From Okapia johnstoni (lineage: Eukaryota > Chordata > Mammalia > Artiodactyla > Giraffidae), in contig CM044306.1 in the NCBI GenBank assembly GCA_024291935.2, positions 23,891,501 through 23,955,500 of the forward strand: 64,000 nucleotides of DNA. The letters run 5' to 3'. Within the stretch, counting starts at the first letter, position 1. Every line of letters starts with the position of its first letter. The position numbers and the translations under genes are program-made. Positions 1-10,605 of this stretch are shown piece after piece. The notes under the pieces were generated by a model. The model was not told the origin of the DNA. It did not search any database and worked only from the letters and a program-made list of their open reading frames with translations.

Positions 1-189
1 TAGAGTCCATACACTGCAATGAAAGAGTCCACATGAGGCTACGAAGATCCAGGATGCAGTAACTAAGACCTGACAAAGCCAAATAAATAAGTAAACACTT
101 ATTTATTAAAAAAATAGTAATGATAGTCAAATTTAAGAATTTCAGAGGGAGTTAAGCAAGTACAGAATGTTTGCTTTTTAAAAGTTGTT

Positions 190-330
190 TAGGGAATTCC
201 CTGGTAGTCCAGTGGTTAGGACGCCATGCTTCCACTGCAGGGGTGCTGGGTTCAATCCTTGGTTGAGGAACTAAGATCCTGTATGCTGTACAGCATGGTC
301 AAATAATAAAAATAATAAATAAAGGTTGAA
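190..330 (+). repeat. CHR-type (tRNA-Glu) SINE
   Basis: The stretch opens with the gggaattccctgg head typical of cetartiodactyl tRNA-Glu SINEs. It continues through a B-box-like ggttcaatcc and a diverged body, and ends in an A-rich aataaa-type tail. The family is assigned by eye. Confidence 0.85.
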
Positions 331-697
331 TAACTTAAATATTCAATGGTTAGAGAATGGGGAAGAAAGCTGTAGTAGAATCACTTATGTAACAACAACC
401 AAAAAACTCCCAATCATTATGAAGTTTTACAGCAGTATACAAAAGTTTTTTCCCTAACAATAGTAAGTGACAAAAAATTTATAAAGACTATGACTATAAT
501 TATGTCAAATACGTATTTTTATGCATTAAAAATGTAAAATATTAAGAAAATGTTCACCAGAAAAGGTAAAACCATGATTCACACAGGTATAAAAGTGAAT
601 CCGAATTCATGTTAAAGATTTTATTTAGCTCATTCAGTGAAGATAGATGGTTCTCCTAGTTCAAAAAAAGCAGCACAATTTGTCCGATAAAAAGAAT
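331..697. other. AT-rich stretch without a gene
   Basis: AT-rich flanking DNA between the SINE and the first LTR. I see no coding signal, RNA gene or recognisable repeat. Confidence 0.5.
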
Positions 698-1203
698 TGC
701 CAGTGCAAATAATCAATAACCAAACTATGATAGGAATAGAAAAGAGTTATATTTGAGCCAACCAGGAGACAGATAACTCTGAGAAAATTCTCAGATAACT
801 CTGAGGAACTTCTCTGGAGAAACACAGTTTTATATCTTGTCAGATCAAAAAAAAAACATCAAACAAATCAGGGATACATTCCTTCAAGGTTTCAAAAAAA
901 AAAACCCCACAAAACCCGAATATCAGCATGCACACAGCAAATCAGTATGATCTTGGCACTTGGGAAGGGAATCTTCTCATCAAAGGAGTACCAGCATTGG
1001 TGTTCCAGGGACTTTAATTTTAACATGGATATTCTTTATCCATGTTAAGGTCAAGGTCCCCTTTTCTTTGATGAGTAAAATAGATATATAATGTATATTT
1101 GATAGGCCACAAACAGGCTGTTTTAGTTAGCATAAAATTCAAGTTAAATCATCTATAAGCCAGAATGACTTCCCCATACCTATATATGTGAAAATTTCTT
1201 CCA
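698..1203 (-). repeat. ERV 3' LTR (left copy)
   Basis: About 506 bp. It matches 8264-8756 along nearly its whole length with small indels, sharing for example aataaccaaac, the agttttatatcttgtcag block, gggatacattccttcaa and taggccacaaacag. Read on the - strand it would begin with TG directly after a purine tract and end with CA. I infer LTR status from the pairing, the length and the adjacent tract. Confidence 0.7.
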
Positions 1204-1206
1204 TTA

Positions 1207-1218
1207 TTTCCCCCTTTT
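1207..1218 (-). other. Retroviral polypurine tract
   Basis: On the - strand this reads AAAAGGGGGAAA and lies three bases outside the proposed 3' LTR, where a retroviral plus-strand primer tract belongs. The right-hand LTR copy lacks this tract, which fits its role as the 5' LTR. Confidence 0.65.
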
Positions 1219-1511
1219 GATCATAAATCTTTTGGTAGAAAACACTGATGATCAGAATATTTGTCTCTCAATTCCAGAGTGGTTGCTGCCTATTCTGGGC
1301 CCATCGTTTCCTTTGATGCTTGACCTCATTTTTTGTTTGTTTGTTTGTTTATATATGTATAGATATTTCCCTAGTTATCCCCATTGGGGAGAAACCAAAC
1401 AGACATAGTGAATAGCACGGAGGTAAATGCTAATGGGGAAACATTTTATAGACTACCCAGTTTACCAATTATATCAAATTGTCACACAGACATTGTACAC
1501 GTGCTTTTAGC

Positions 1512-1587
1512 AGTGCTGTGCTTAGTCGCTCAGTCGTATCCGACTCTTTGCGACCTCATGGACTGTAGCCCACCAGGCTCCTCTAGG
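1512..1587 (-). repeat. Bov-A SINE fragment
   Basis: A short antisense piece of the BovB-derived 3' module (gtgcttagtcgctcagtcg, then the gactctttgcgacc core), ending at an accaggctcctct-like break. It lies inside the provirus and so is younger. Confidence 0.75.
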
Positions 1588-1697
1588 AAGAGAATAATAA
1601 TACATACTATGACAATAAATCAGATAATTGTCTATGAAGCAAAGTGGAAAAATTGACTATTCCTGGGGGGAGCCAACTAGACAGATCATTTAAAAAG

Positions 1698-2193
1698 TCA
1701 GTTTTTCTTGCATCTTATAACCGTTTTGCCTTTGAGGAAATTTTTTTCTAAGTATGTCTCAACTTCTGCAGAGATATGAGTATAAGTGCAACAAGTGGTA
1801 TGAACAATAACACAAATACCTCCTTGGTTAGCCAGTAGAAAATCTAAAGCAACTCTGTTATCTAATCCTGCTTGGGCTAAGGAGTTTAGGGGTGCCTTTT
1901 GTGCTTCAGTGTTTTTGCAGTCTCTGGCTATTTGATCAATGGGGGCTGATAGATGTCTGATTATGTGGAGATCTGCACTAGGAATTAAGATTCCCAGATT
2001 TTGCACATGGTATCTTGGTATCTGCTAATGTGGATCTCTTGACTCTGTAATGGAAAGAGAAAGGAAGTTCATCTGTTTCCTTGAGCATAGAAAATGGGAT
2101 AACATAATGTTCCCATAAGCAAAAACCTCCTGTCTGCCAGCTATTGACATTCGTGTGCTCATCCTTGGGAAAATGGATCAATCCCAATATCAC
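1698..2193 (-). pseudogene. ERV env transmembrane-subunit fragment
   Basis: The - strand frame at 1698-2006 contains the hallmark of a retroviral transmembrane Env. An LDNRVALDFLL stretch is followed by a CX6CC disulfide motif (GGICVIVHTTCC), as in gamma-type envelopes. A second frame at 1978-2193 lies upstream in the sense direction and overlaps it, so the original frame is broken by at least one shift. No fusion peptide, intact surface subunit or full-length frame is present, so this is a dead remnant. Confidence 0.7.
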
Positions 2194-3235
2194 ACATGAA
2201 ACAAAACCTGGAGGGGCACAAGTGATCCTTCCCAGAGTGCTCTCATTAATAGCCTCACTAATTGGAAGTTTTGTTAGGGTATTAAACCATGGGTCATTTC
2301 TCTTGTAGGCTTTCTAAAAGCCATCAATATGGTACTTGACATAAGGGGGTTGTGGGCATAATTATTTTTTCTCTTTAAGACATTTGTTTATTAAGTAAGG
2401 GATGGAGTGAAGGGGTTCTAGGGTAAGTTGTGTCCAGTCTCAATGGATTGAGGATGGTATCAGATAAGGGATGCACACATTAATATGTTGAAGGATTTGA
2501 ACCTAAAAGGTTAGGCCAGAGGGAGGTAGCTCTAGGGAAGTGGTAATGTTAGGAACATCTTAAAAGTTGGTGACAGGAATTATGAGGGACTTGAATAGAT
2601 CTTGTATTGACCAGGGAATTTGATGACGTATCCAACAATTGGTTAGATTGCCAGAGTATAGTAGCTATACTCTGTGACAATTTTACTAAAGAATTTTCTT
2701 TCCACCTTGAATATTGAAGAAAAAGTAAATATAAAAGTATAAAAGAAGTAAAAAAAAAAAGTATAAAAGAAGTAAAGTAATAATTTTCCATTTTGATAGA
2801 AGAACAAACATTTGGTAAACAGTACAATTGAATTAGTAGGATGGGTCTTACAGGCCTGATTCGGATTCTTGAATCAGCAGTCTACCACCAGTGTTGTCTT
2901 ATTCTCATCCTAGGTGTCATTTGAGATCAGCAATTCTTTCTATTGACCAGTCCAATGCAAAGGCACTTCTTAAGTGAGAAATGGGAATTTAAGAATAAGT
3001 TATCTTCAGTTTCATTGTGCATGAGCTACTTAAGTATACCTGATAAGGGTCCTTCCGTATAAGTTGGAAGTCATTCCATATAAATGATGTCTTCTCCAGT
3101 ATGCATAATCCCCTGGTTGTATAGGACATGGAGCATCTGATCTTCATCCAAAAATAGATTACTACAATCAGCTTCAGAAATGATCTTCAAATATCCTTTT
3201 AATAACTTAATTAAACTAATTTTAAAAAAGGAGGG
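2194..3235 (-). other. ERV interior, probable surface-Env region, undecipherable
   Basis: By position this lies between the transmembrane Env remnant and pol, where the surface subunit would be. No frame can be followed. It holds an A-rich duplicated tract near 2725-2775 (two copies of aaaagtataaaagaagtaa) and no recognised SINE. Confidence 0.35.
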
Positions 3236-3395
3236 GAGACTTCCCTGGTGGTCTAGTGGTTAAGAATCCACCTTGCAATGCAGGGGGTGCAGATGCGATA
3301 CCTGGTCAGGGAACTAAGATCCTGCAATGACACATCCGAGATCCTGTGTGTGGCAACTAAGACCCAACCCAGCCAAATAAGTAAATAATTTAATT
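3236..3395 (+). repeat. CHR-type SINE
   Basis: Head gacttccctggtggtctagtgg, B-box-like region gatacctggtcagggaacta, and tail ending agccaaataagtaaataa. It is inserted in the provirus. Confidence 0.85.
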
Positions 3396-3533
3396 AAACT
3401 TTATAATAATGTAACATAGCAACAAAGAGATTATCTTAGATGTAGGAATTATATACAAAAACTCAATATCCACAAAGGTATATTATTGAAACATAAATTT
3501 TCTTTCTAAATTATCCTCATTTGTGCCAAATAT

Positions 3534-3757
3534 GGGGCTTCCTTGATGGCTCGGCAGTAAAGAGTCCACTTGCAATGCAGGAGACACAGGAGACGCGTGT
3601 TCAGTTCCTGGGTTGGGAAGATCCCCTGGGAGGAGAAAATGGCAACCCACTCTAATATTCTTGCCTGGGACGTCCCATGGACAGAGGCACCTGGCGGGAT
3701 ACCATCCATGGGGTCACAGAGAGTCAGACACTATTGAGTGAGTGATCACACAGCATA
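3534..3757 (+). repeat. Bov-tA SINE
   Basis: The tRNA-Glu-derived head (ggcttccttgatggctcgg) is fused to the BovB-derived module that ends in the gtcacagagagtcagacac block. Divergence from the usual consensus is moderate. Confidence 0.88.
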
Positions 3758-3851
3758 CCAAGTAGAGTCAAATTAAGATTAATTTGTTTGCAAAATAAGT
3801 CTGGTTTCAATAAACTTGGCCTGATTATTTACATAAGTGTAACTGATCATA

Positions 3852-3979
3852 TGAGATGCTTGTGCTCAGTTGTGTCCAACTCTTTGCAATCCCATGGACT
3901 AGTCCGCCAGTCTCCTCTGTCCATGGCATTTTCCAGGCAAGAATACCGGAGTGGAGTGCCATTTCCTTCTCCAGGGAAT
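3852..3979 (-). repeat. Bov-A SINE with target-site duplication
   Basis: Antisense Bov-A module (gtgctcagttgtgtccaac to ccatttccttctccaggg). It is flanked by tgatcata at 3844-3851 and 3980-3987, consistent with retrotransposition. Confidence 0.85.
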
Positions 3980-4255
3980 TGATCATACAGGCTGTTCTAA
4001 ATTTGTCTTTGTGGGAACTTTTTAAAGACTTCTCAAGGCCAGGAAAGTCATAACAAGCACTTGGCCAGCAGATTCTACCTGCAATACTTACAAGTCTAAG
4101 TAGATTCTCCTTTCTGGGGGTCCAAAATATGTTGAAGTTCTTGCATCTGCCAGGAAGTGGCCTTTATTATGTGGCCTTGGAAAGACTGCTGAGAACCTAG
4201 GAGTTTCTAAATTCTGGAGGGATCAGGTAAAAAGAAAAGTGCTTTAATTCTGCTT

Positions 4256-4689
4256 CAATTCAGTTCAGTTCAGTTCAGTCACTCAGTCGTGTCCCACTCG
4301 CTGCGACCCTGTGGACTGCAGCACACCAGGCTTCCCTGTCCATCACCAACTCCCGGAACTTGCTCAAACCCATGTCCGTCAAGTCAGTGATGCCATCCAA
4401 CCATCTCATCCTCTGTCGTCCCCTTCTCCTTCTGCCTTCAATCTTTCCCAGAATCAGGGTCTTTACCAATGAGTCAGTTCTTTGCATCAGGTGGCCAAAG
4501 TATTGGAGCTTCAGCTTCAGCATCAGTCCTTCCAATGAATATTCAGGACTGATTTCCTTTAGGATTGACTGGTTTGATCTCTTTGCAGTCCATGGGACTC
4601 TCAAGAGTCTTCTCCAACATCACAGTTAAAAAGCACCAATTCCTCAGTACTAAGCCTTCTTTATGGTTCATCTCTCACATCCATACATG
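4256..4689 (-). mobile_element. BovB LINE 3' end, 5'-truncated
   Basis: Antisense 3' terminal region of the RTE-type LINE BovB. Its C-terminal ORF2 segment is recognisable as [22 protein letters not shown] on the - strand in the frame spanning 4275-4604. A 10-bp duplication, aattctgctt, flanks it at 4246-4255 and 4690-4699. It can no longer encode a reverse transcriptase. Confidence 0.9.
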
Positions 4690-4981
4690 AATTCTGCTTA
4701 TAAAGGTATAATTTACCAAATTGCTATAAGCCATAATTAGTTTAAGGAGAAAAGTTCCCTTATATCTGGAAAACAAAGATTAGAAGTCAGCAGTATTTCA
4801 GACAAAAAGTCACAAAAATCATAATCATATTTACCAACTAGTCAAATTCCATGTAGCTGATTTTTGTCCTGCTTGAGTTTAGTTTTTCCTTTAGTTTTGT
4901 TGAACGCCTGGTGATTGAGGATGACAGTGACAGTAATAATTTTAAGAAGTTTGTGAGGTGTTTTTTTAAGACTTCTATGTT

Positions 4982-5112
4982 GGAAATTCTCTGGCAGTCC
5001 AGTGGTTAGGGCTCTCTGCTTCCACTACAAGGGGCATGGATTAGATCCCTGGTCAGGGAACTGAGATCTTGCAAGCTGTGAGACACAGTCAAAAATAAAT
5101 AAATAGAATAAA
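4982..5112 (+). repeat. CHR-type SINE
   Basis: Head ggaaattctctggcagtcc, B-box-like ttagatccctggtcaggga, and an aaataaataaa tail. It is inserted in the pol region of the provirus. Confidence 0.83.
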
Positions 5113-5130
5113 AAAGAAGACAACTATGAT

Positions 5131-5340
5131 TTTCCCAGTGAAGTAGGTGCCTTTATCACTGGATAAAGCATACTCCACATGGAAAATACATTTTCTAACA
5201 GTTTGTCACTATGAGGACATCAGCCTTGCAGCAAGGGAAGAGTTAACCCATCAAGCAAAAATGGGGCTTGCCAGGGAACCAGAAGAGCCAGGCAGCTGTA
5301 TCGGGTTTCCCATGGCCTCAATTGTTTAATTTATAGCTAT
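5131..5340 (-). pseudogene. ERV integrase core fragment
   Basis: Read on the - strand, 5134-5163 encodes SSDKGTYFTG. This resembles the motif around the second catalytic aspartate of retroviral integrases. Flanking frames are interrupted and the N-terminal zinc-binding region is not recognisable. The position between env on the left and the 5' LTR on the right agrees with the provirus orientation. The call rests on one short motif plus context. Confidence 0.45.
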
Positions 5341-5574
5341 TGTTTACCTATATTAATTTCTCTGATTTGGGAGCAGACTGTTATCATGTTCCAAGGACAT
5401 CAGGATGGCAAAAGTTCAACAATGAAGGGTTCATTTTTATGAAGGCAGAATGGACTTTATCTATAGTGCCATAACCTTTACAGATTCTATTGTCTTCGCC
5501 TTTGTGTGAAAGTCATTTCCCTAATACTTGGGTTCAGTCCCTTTAGTGCAAGCCTTAGCTTGATGACAAATGGC

Positions 5575-7228
5575 ATTTGAAAAAGCTTTTGATTTAACTG
5601 TCAAATCTGAATGAGCTCCTTGCTGGGTAGAGTATTCTCGGTTGCAGTTTCTTCCCTTTCATCACTTTAAATGTATCATGCCATTCCCTTCTGGTCTGTA
5701 GAGTTTCTGCTAAGAAATCAGCTGATAAACTCATGGGAGTTCCCTTGTATGTTATTTGTCATTTTTCCCTTGTTGCTTTTAATATTTTATCTTTGTCTTT
5801 GATTTTTGTCAGTTTGATTACCAGGTGTCTCAGTGTGGTCCTCCTTGGGTTTATCCTGCATGGGACTCTCTGTACTTCCTGAACTTGGTTGACTACTTCC
5901 TTTCCTATATTAGGGAAGTTTTCAGCTATTATCTCTTCAAATATTTTCTCAGGTCTTAACCTCTCTCTTCTCCTTCTAGGATCCCTGTAATGCAAATGTT
6001 GGCATGTCCCAGAGATCTCTTAGGTTGTCGTAATTTTTTTTTCATTCTTTTTTCTATATTCTGTCTGGCAGCAGTGATTTCCACCATTCTCTCTTCCAGG
6101 TTACTTTTCCAATCTTCCGCCTTATTCTGCCATTGATTCCTTCTAGCATATTGTTCATCTCCATATGTTTGTTTTTTAGTTCTTCTAGGTCTTTGGCAAA
6201 CATTTCTTGCATCTTCTCCATTCTTTTTATGAGATCCTAGATCATCTTCACTATCATTATTCTGAATTCTTTTTCTGGAAGGTTGCCTATTTCCACTTCA
6301 TTTAGTTGTTTTTCGGATTTTATCTTGTCCCTTCATCTGGGACCTAACCTTCTGCTTTTTCATTCTGATTAACTTTCTGTGTTGTGGTTTTTGTTCTAGT
6401 TGCTGCGGGATTGTGGTTCTTTTCGCTTCTTTTGTCTGCCCTCTGATGGAGGAGGCTAAGAGGCTTGTGTAAGCTTCCTGATGGAAGGGACTGGTGGAGG
6501 GAAAAACTGGGTCTTGCTCTTATCTGCTGATGGGTGGGGTTGTGCTCCCTCACTGTTAATTGTTTTGCTTAGGTGACCCAGCCCTGGGGTCTAACAAGCT
6601 CTGTGGTAGAGTTAATGGAGACCTCCAAGAGGACTTAGACCAAGGGGCACCTTCCAGGACTACTGCTCCAGTGCCCCCATCCCTATGGAGAGTCACTGCT
6701 GACCCACACCTCCACAGAAGACCCTCCAACACTGGGAAGTATATCTGGTTCAGTTTCCTGTGGGGTCACTGCTCATTTCTCCTGGGTCTTGGTGAGCTCA
6801 AGATTTTGTCTGTTCCTTCCAAAAGTGAAGTCTGTTTCCCTTAGTCCTGTGGAAGTCCTGTAATTAAATCCTGCTGTCCTTCAAAGTCAGATTCCCTAGG
6901 GATTCCCAGTCCCTTTGCTGGATCCCCAGGCTGGAAAGCCTGATGTGGGGGTCAGAACCTTCACAACAATGGGAAAACTTCTTTGGTATTATTGTTCTCC
7001 AGTTTGTGGGTCACCCACCTGGCAGGTATATGGGATTTGATTTTATCATGATTGTGCCCCTCCTACCATCCTGTTGAGGTTTCTGCTTTGTCTTTGGATT
7101 GGGGGTATATTTTTTGGTAGGTCCCAGCATCCCCCTGACAATGGTTGTTCAACAGCTAATTGTGATTTTGGTGCTCTGGCACCAAAGTAGAAGGTGCATA
7201 TCCTTCTACTCTGCCACCTTGGAGGTTA
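5575..7228 (-). mobile_element. L1 5' portion (5'UTR plus ORF1), lacking its 3' part
   Basis: Read on the - strand the element starts near 7228 in an L1-like 5'UTR and runs into an ORF1 with several stops. A coiled-coil segment is recognisable (NLPEKEFRI-type region near 6270). The conserved RNA-binding region follows as a frame at 5759-5995 (NFPNIGKEVVNQVQEVQRVP), with its C-terminal continuation in another frame toward 5600. ORF2 and the 3' tail are absent, the opposite of ordinary 5' truncation. It is inserted in, or recombined with, the retrovirus. Confidence 0.75.
5600..6310 (-). pseudogene. L1 ORF1p remnant
   Basis: ORF1p binds L1 RNA as a trimer. Here the coiled coil (EKMQEMFAKDLEELKNKQ near 6200-6240), the linker (MVEITAARQNIEKRMKKN near 6040-6095) and the C-terminal domain (LSADFLAETLQTRREW near 5680-5740) can all be read on the - strand. 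They fall in different frames and carry in-frame stops, so no functional protein is made. Confidence 0.75.
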
Positions 7229-7478
7229 GTTTTTTGTTACAGTTAGAAGTATTTGATTTGTAGGTGCTTATGCTTAAGTCAAGTAAATAGAGCTCTTTTA
7301 TAAATTAGATAATATCGTCTGGAGGTAGAAACATATCATATTTATAACACACACAGAGATACACATACATCCAGATAGACACACAGAAAGATCTCATAGT
7401 GTTCTTGCTTGAATTTAAAAGGCTTCTTCCCTCTCCCACATTCTTTTTTCAATTTTAGGTTCTACCAATTGAGCCAAG
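7229..7478. other. Unassigned provirus interior
   Basis: AT-rich DNA with a short cacacacagagatacacatac-like tract near 7350. No gene or named repeat is visible. Confidence 0.4.
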
Positions 7479-7705
7479 GAGGCTCTCCTGATGGCTCAGA
7501 TGTTAAAGAATCTGCCTTCAATACAGGAGACCCAGGTTTGATCTCTGGGTTGGGAAGATGCCCTGGAGAAGGGAATGTCTTCCCACTCCAGTATTCTTGC
7601 CTGGAGAATTCTGTGGACAGAGGAGCCTGACAGGCTACAATCTATACAGTCCATGGGGTCGCAAAGAGTTGGACACAACTGAGTGACTCACACACACACT
7701 TAGGT
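7479..7705 (+). repeat. Bov-tA SINE
   Basis: Head ggctctcctgatggctcag, middle module ctccagtattcttgcctgg, and end gttggacacaactgagtg followed by a short CA-rich tail. Confidence 0.88.
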
Positions 7706-8263
7706 ACTTGCAAGTACTGGCTCCACATCAATTGTACATGAAGCCAACAGTTCAGTGTGCGGCTGTCTGTCCATGAGTTGATAAGCTTTGGAAGCATAGT
7801 TTTTCACTTTTTAAAAAAGTTTAGTTTTACTATAACATATACATCTTTCCAATTTTAAGCTACACTTTTTTTAAAAAAAGGTCAGCCAACCTAGTTCATT
7901 CCAAAGTTTCTTCTAGGTCTTTCCTGCCTAGAAATCCCCCCTTGGTCCCTGCCTAGGAATTTCCCCCTATGTCTTCTGTCTAGGAATTCTCCCTAGGTTT
8001 CTTTCACGTAGGAAATGAACTGTTACCCCCTTAAGACTACAAATCTTAAGATAACAGCTCAAATAAAAGTCATGGACTATCATTTAATAAAAGGATATCC
8101 AGATATCAGGGAAAATTCACCAAAGTATCTGAAGAGTGCTATGAGGCAGAGGTGGGGTGGGGATGGGGGTCCTCAAGGGGCTTGGTACCAAGCACCAGCC
8201 CAAAGTAGGATACAGGTGACCTCAGGCCAGCTTTTCTGATATCCTGCCAACTACCCCAAGCAT
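7706..8263 (-). other. ERV leader or gag-proximal region, undecipherable
   Basis: Lies just inside the proposed 5' LTR. It contains three nearby copies of a cctagraawttccccc-like unit at about 7925-7995, a small tandem array. I could not identify a primer-binding site next to the LTR, and no gag frame is open. Confidence 0.35.
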
Positions 8264-8756
8264 TGTCAGTGTAAATAATTAATAACCAAACTGTAATAGG
8301 AATAGGAAACAGTTATAGTTTAGCCAAATTGAGGACTGTAACACAGGACAGCCACTCAGATAACCCTGAAGAACTGCTCTGGAGAAGCATGGTTTTCCAT
8401 ACAGTTTTATATCTTGTCAGAACAAAGAATATCAAACAAATCATCAGGGATACATTCCTTCAACTTTTCAAAAAAATAAAAATAAAGCAGATCAGCACAT
8501 ACACAGCAAGTTGGTATTGTCTTGACACCTGGGAAGGGAGTCTTATTGAAGGAGTTCAAGCATTGGTGTCCTAGGAAGGGGGAGGGATTTAATTTTTATG
8601 GACATTTTAAACTTCTGGTCACTATACCATTTTCTTTGATGGCAAAACAGATACATAATATACATTTTATAGGCCACAAACAGCATAAAATTCAAGTTAA
8701 ATCATCTAGAAGCTTGAATGACCTCCCCATACCTCAATATGTGAAAATATCTTCCA
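8264..8756 (-). repeat. ERV 5' LTR (right copy)
   Basis: About 493 bp, collinear with 698-1203. The two copies differ by many substitutions and several small indels, so the insertion is old. The match stops abruptly after gaaaatatcttcca on the right, while the left copy continues into the purine tract, placing the LTR edge. Confidence 0.7.
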
Positions 8757-9829
8757 TTACAATATTGAAAGGAGTTGCAAGCAGAGGCAAAACTGATTTT
8801 TTCCCACAAGAAAAGGAGGGAAAACAATCAAACCTCTATCAGACAAGTCAAAATTACCTGTCCACAAATTACTTACAATTTACAGAATTGCGAAATAATT
8901 CCTATTGAATCGATTTGAATCAGCTAATTAAAGGAAAAGTGTGCAAGAGACACATTTTTCTCTACAGATGACAGTCTTAAAAACATGAGTAGAATTACAG
9001 AAAAATTTTTTTTGTTTACTTAATGTACTTTTTAAACACAAATATATGCCTCCCGAATTTTTAACAGGACATTCCAAAGCACCCTTAAATATTAACTTTC
9101 CCTGAAGTTCTAAGTAGGTGATTGGTCTGCCAGCACATTTTAGAAACACCTGATTAATGTGAGGCATGTCTGGTTCTGGTTTCTCTTGAAGTTTACAAAA
9201 CACCATACTTGACATAATTTTTAGTTGCCTTCTTGCCATTAATTACTCCTCTTTCTCAAACCTGGGCATACAAGCTATCTCTACATTGTAAGTCATCAAA
9301 CTGTAGAGTCTCTAGATGGTTACAGAGATAGCAAGCTTCAGGGATAAAATTCCTCTCCCCTTCCTTTTCCATGGAGTTGACAGTCCAAAGGCCAGAGGAG
9401 TCACTGGTTTCTGGGAAGGACTGGGCAGGACTAGAGCTGAGGGTGAAGGTGAAAGCAGCAGTAGCTAGTTGGGCACCTTCTCTGAGGTTGCCCCTGCTTC
9501 TACTTCCCAAAGTCCACAGCCCTGTCATCCAGTTCCAGCAGATCTGCACTAGCTGGGACAGTGGTCACATAAACCTAGTTAAATTTACATTAAATAAAAA
9601 TCCAGTTCCCAGTTGTAATAGCCATATTCCAAGTGTTCTATATGGTATACATGTGGTGAGTGGCTCCTGGACCCAATAGTGCAGATAGAGGACATTTCCA
9701 TCATTACAGAGAATTCTGGTAATGGCACCACTGCAGATGGCCACTCCCTCCCTCCATCTCAAATTCCCCTCCCATCCCTCTTTCTGCCTGCCACATTTGT
9801 TATTCACATCAATCAAGCATCTGACAAAC
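8757..9829. other. Intergenic DNA without an assignable gene
   Basis: Several open frames of about 100 codons occur on both strands (for example 8928-9239 and 9256-9549 on -, 9371-9679 on +). None shows a recognisable domain, signal peptide or splice support, and they overlap one another. They are most simply chance frames in old repeat DNA. Confidence 0.4.
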
Positions 9830-10245
9830 ACTCTCTCTTTGACCAAACCCTGCTTAGGCTCCTCTGAGCCCTTTTCTCAACTCGGCCTCAAACTTGGGCT
9901 TCTGTGTCTATCCTTGCCAAGTCCAGTTTTAGCAAAAACCCTAAGTTGATTTAGAAAGAATCCTCCACCATGATATCTAATCAGTTCCTAGCCTGACCTC
10001 GGCAAAAATCCTATTAAGTCAGTTGTGCAAGAAGCCTCATTACCCTTGGTATCAAGTCCTTTTAGCAGTTTTCATCTACTCACCCCCTCACTCTGCTTAA
10101 TGGCTATGAATTCCTATGTGTCCTTATTTGTATTTGGAGTTGAGCACAATCTCTCTCCCCTTTTGTAATGTTTTTTTTTTGTAATGTTTCTATTGTAATA
10201 GCTCTGAATAAAGTCTTGTTATCATTTTAACAGGCTTCAGAATAA
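9830..10245 (+). repeat. Probable solo LTR remnant
   Basis: The right part has an LTR-like R/U5 layout: a C-rich ctctctcccc tract, a T-rich run, ctctgaataaagtcttgtt with a polyadenylation signal, and an end near ttttaaca. I found no matching partner or internal retroviral sequence on this strand. The family and left edge are uncertain. Confidence 0.45.
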
Positions 10246-10394
10246 CTTTTTCTTTAACACTTATTTGAAAGCTTCCTTCTTGGCCCTAGAAAAACTCAGT
10301 CTTGTTTTAGCACCATAACAATTCTCCTCAAGCCAGTATCACGATATTAAACTATTTATGCGTTTGTTTGTCTTCCCTTACAGATTATTGAACT

Positions 10395-10605
10395 CTCATG
10401 AAAAACACAGTGAGTGTAGTGATTGAGTACACTAGAGTCAGAGTGCTGGGTTCAAAGCCTTCTAATGGCACTAACTAGCTGTGTGACCTTGGGGCAGGTA
10501 ACTTTATTTCTCTAAGCTTCAGTTGTATTACCTATAAAATGGGGATAGTAAAAGTGCTTCTCTTATAAGGATTAAATGAGATAACCCACTGTGTCAGGCA
10601 GAGAG
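10395..10605 (+). repeat. MIR SINE
   Basis: Contains the MIR core layout: ctgggttcaaagcc, then agctgtgtgaccttgggcaggtaac-like text, cttcagttgtattacctataaaatgggga and ggattaaatgagataa. It is an old mammal-wide repeat. Confidence 0.85.

Larger units (their letters stand above)
698..8756 (-). mobile_element. Decayed endogenous retrovirus (antisense provirus)
   Basis: Two copies of a roughly 500-bp sequence (698-1203 and 8264-8756) lie in the same orientation about 7.5 kb apart and read as LTRs. A purine-rich tract on the - strand directly abuts the left copy, making it the 3' LTR. Next to it is a decayed transmembrane Env fragment, and further right an integrase-like motif. The order (5' LTR right, pol middle, env then 3' LTR left) fits a - strand provirus. 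The interior is broken by at least six SINE or LINE insertions and an L1. No open gag, pol or env remains, so it should be non-functional. The class looks gamma-like from the Env motif, but I cannot name the family. Confidence 0.7.

Noticed and set aside
190..330. tRNA-like box in this and other CHR or Bov-tA copies as a possible tRNA gene
   Set aside because: The B-box text belongs to tRNA-derived SINEs. No cloverleaf-capable tRNA was found.
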